From the NCBI GenBank assembly GCA_963806635.1, contig CAWDZA010000015.1:682001-746000 (forward strand): a DNA stretch of 64,000 nt, read 5' to 3'. The first letter of the stretch is position 1, and the number at the start of each line of letters is the position of its first letter. A program made the position numbers and the translations under genes. The notes under the pieces were generated by a model that was given only the letters and a program-made list of their open reading frames with translations, searched no databases and was not told where the DNA came from. This document shows, in pieces, positions 63,459 through 64,000 of this stretch. The stretch comes from CAVVEQ01 sp963806635 (lineage in GTDB: Bacteria; Chloroflexota; Anaerolineae; Anaerolineales; Anaerolineaceae).

Positions 63459-63893
63459 CTATTCCTGGTAAGGGCGAATGCCCTTATAAACCTGGAATCC
63501 GCCAAATGTGAGCAAAATCTTGCTGGCTGGCTGCTGGATCCTCTCTGATAGCTCGTTCGGAGACAGAGGCTTGTTTTCATTGGCTAGAAACGTGCGGAAA
63601 ACTGCATCCACAATAGCAGTTTTTGTGGATACAAATCCTGGTTCCTTCGCGCAGTGGGCGATCAAAGTATGCTGGATGCCGTCCAACGAATGCACCTCTG
63701 CTGTTTCTTTATCCACCCAATCGATCAATTTATCGGTATCGGCATCCTGAAACACGAGCCTGTGCTCAGGGCAAAGGTAATCAATCAGAAAAACCCGCCA
63801 ATCGTTGTCGTTCGCCTTCCACCAGTCGAAATCGATGTGAAAAGGTGACTCAAGCGTCGGTTTGATGATGCTGAATTTCCTCGCTTCAGTCAT
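63459..63893 (-). CDS. uncharacterised small protein
   Basis: The 144-residue protein is taken from ATG 63893, where GGAG lies nine bases upstream; earlier in-frame starts have no site. The sequence is mixed alpha/beta (FHIDFDWWKANDNDWRVFLIDYLCPEHR..., FGGFQVYKGIRPY at the end) with no recognised family. The tail region ASKILLTFGGFQVYKGIRP may be a winged-helix-like end. Nothing can be seen of its upstream context beyond 64000. Confidence 0.6.
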   Translation of the reverse strand: MTEARKFSIIKPTLESPFHIDFDWWKANDNDWRVFLIDYLCPEHRLVFQDADTDKLIDWVDKETAEVHSLDGIQHTLIAHCAKEPGFVSTKTAIVDAVFRTFLANENKPLSPNELSERIQQPASKILLTFGGFQVYKGIRPYQE

Positions 63894-64000
63894 GGGAAGA
63901 TTCTCCAGCGGATTCAGCATATTTGAAATAGAGGTTCCCAAGAGATTGATATTTTTTGCTTATCAGTAGTACCTGGAGGATCAATCCGGGCGAGCACCGG

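Noticed and set aside
1..64000. CRISPR arrays, insertion sequences, prophage genes
   Set aside because: No spaced direct repeats, transposase or phage structural genes were recognised anywhere in the window.

Overview
The window looks like a chromosomal segment of a bacterium of the phylum Chloroflexota, most likely class Anaerolineae. This is inferred from gene content and protein style: a DUF2207 membrane protein with a Cys-Ala tail, a long TPR protein with repeated LPDWM-like motifs, YfhO-type membrane proteins, an atpC-mreB junction and many bare TATAAT -10 boxes. No marker gene was searched. Base composition is moderate and even. I see no insertion sequence, prophage or CRISPR array.

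Layout. 1-5.6 kb (minus): the 5' end of a damaged trigger factor gene, tRNA-Leu, then a tight five-gene operon. In transcription order it encodes a zinc-ribbon membrane protein, a DUF2207 membrane protein ending in CACACACAGCACACAGGGR, an intact radical SAM-SPASM enzyme with a PqqD-like domain, a degenerate paralogue of that enzyme without cluster cysteines, and a methyltransferase. I read it as a candidate peptide-modification system acting on the cytoplasmic Cys tail of a membrane protein. It is the most interesting item here. 5.7-13 kb: ligA, rlmI, tmRNA (minus), tRNA-Val (minus), an FAH-family enzyme, yebC, ruvC, a TrmH-family methyltransferase and ruvA. 13-27.6 kb (plus): a split ATP synthase locus. 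atpA-atpG and atpD-atpC are 9.1 kb apart, and between them lie an arginine deiminase set (transporter, arcB, arcA), a ZIP transporter, a Lys-rich micro-ORF, PPK2 and a P-type ATPase. An MreB-like protein without catalytic residues follows atpC. No F0 or delta genes are present.

27.7-41 kb: a zinc protease, tRNA-Arg, a ferritin-like/VIT1 fusion, dus, tRNA-Asp, ndk, the TPR protein, a primary-type sigma factor, a DUF4340 protein, a small monooxygenase with a Fe-alcohol dehydrogenase, DegV, a P1 peptidase and a zinc-ribbon protein. 41-48.8 kb (mostly plus): an SH3 protein, smpB (the partner of the tmRNA at 9 kb), a polyprenol-kinase-like protein, a histidine ammonia-lyase homologue, an L,D-transpeptidase, a DUF2085 protein, a pgeF/yggS pair and a DUF167 protein. 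48.8-62 kb: a membrane-anchored NACHT-HEAT protein with a coiled-coil zinc-ribbon protein, then a plus-strand run of four large multi-pass membrane proteins followed by MoxR and DUF58. 62-64 kb: mogA, a response regulator, tRNA-Arg and two uncharacterised small proteins.

Two window-wide patterns stand out. Five genes (tig, the DUF2207 gene, arcB, the P-type ATPase and the Fe-ADH) each carry a single one-base frameshift. This suggests either assembly error or recent decay, so the broken genes should be read as possibly intact. Six genes have a TATAAT-like box exactly 6-7 bases upstream of the ATG and no Shine-Dalgarno, which points to leaderless transcripts.
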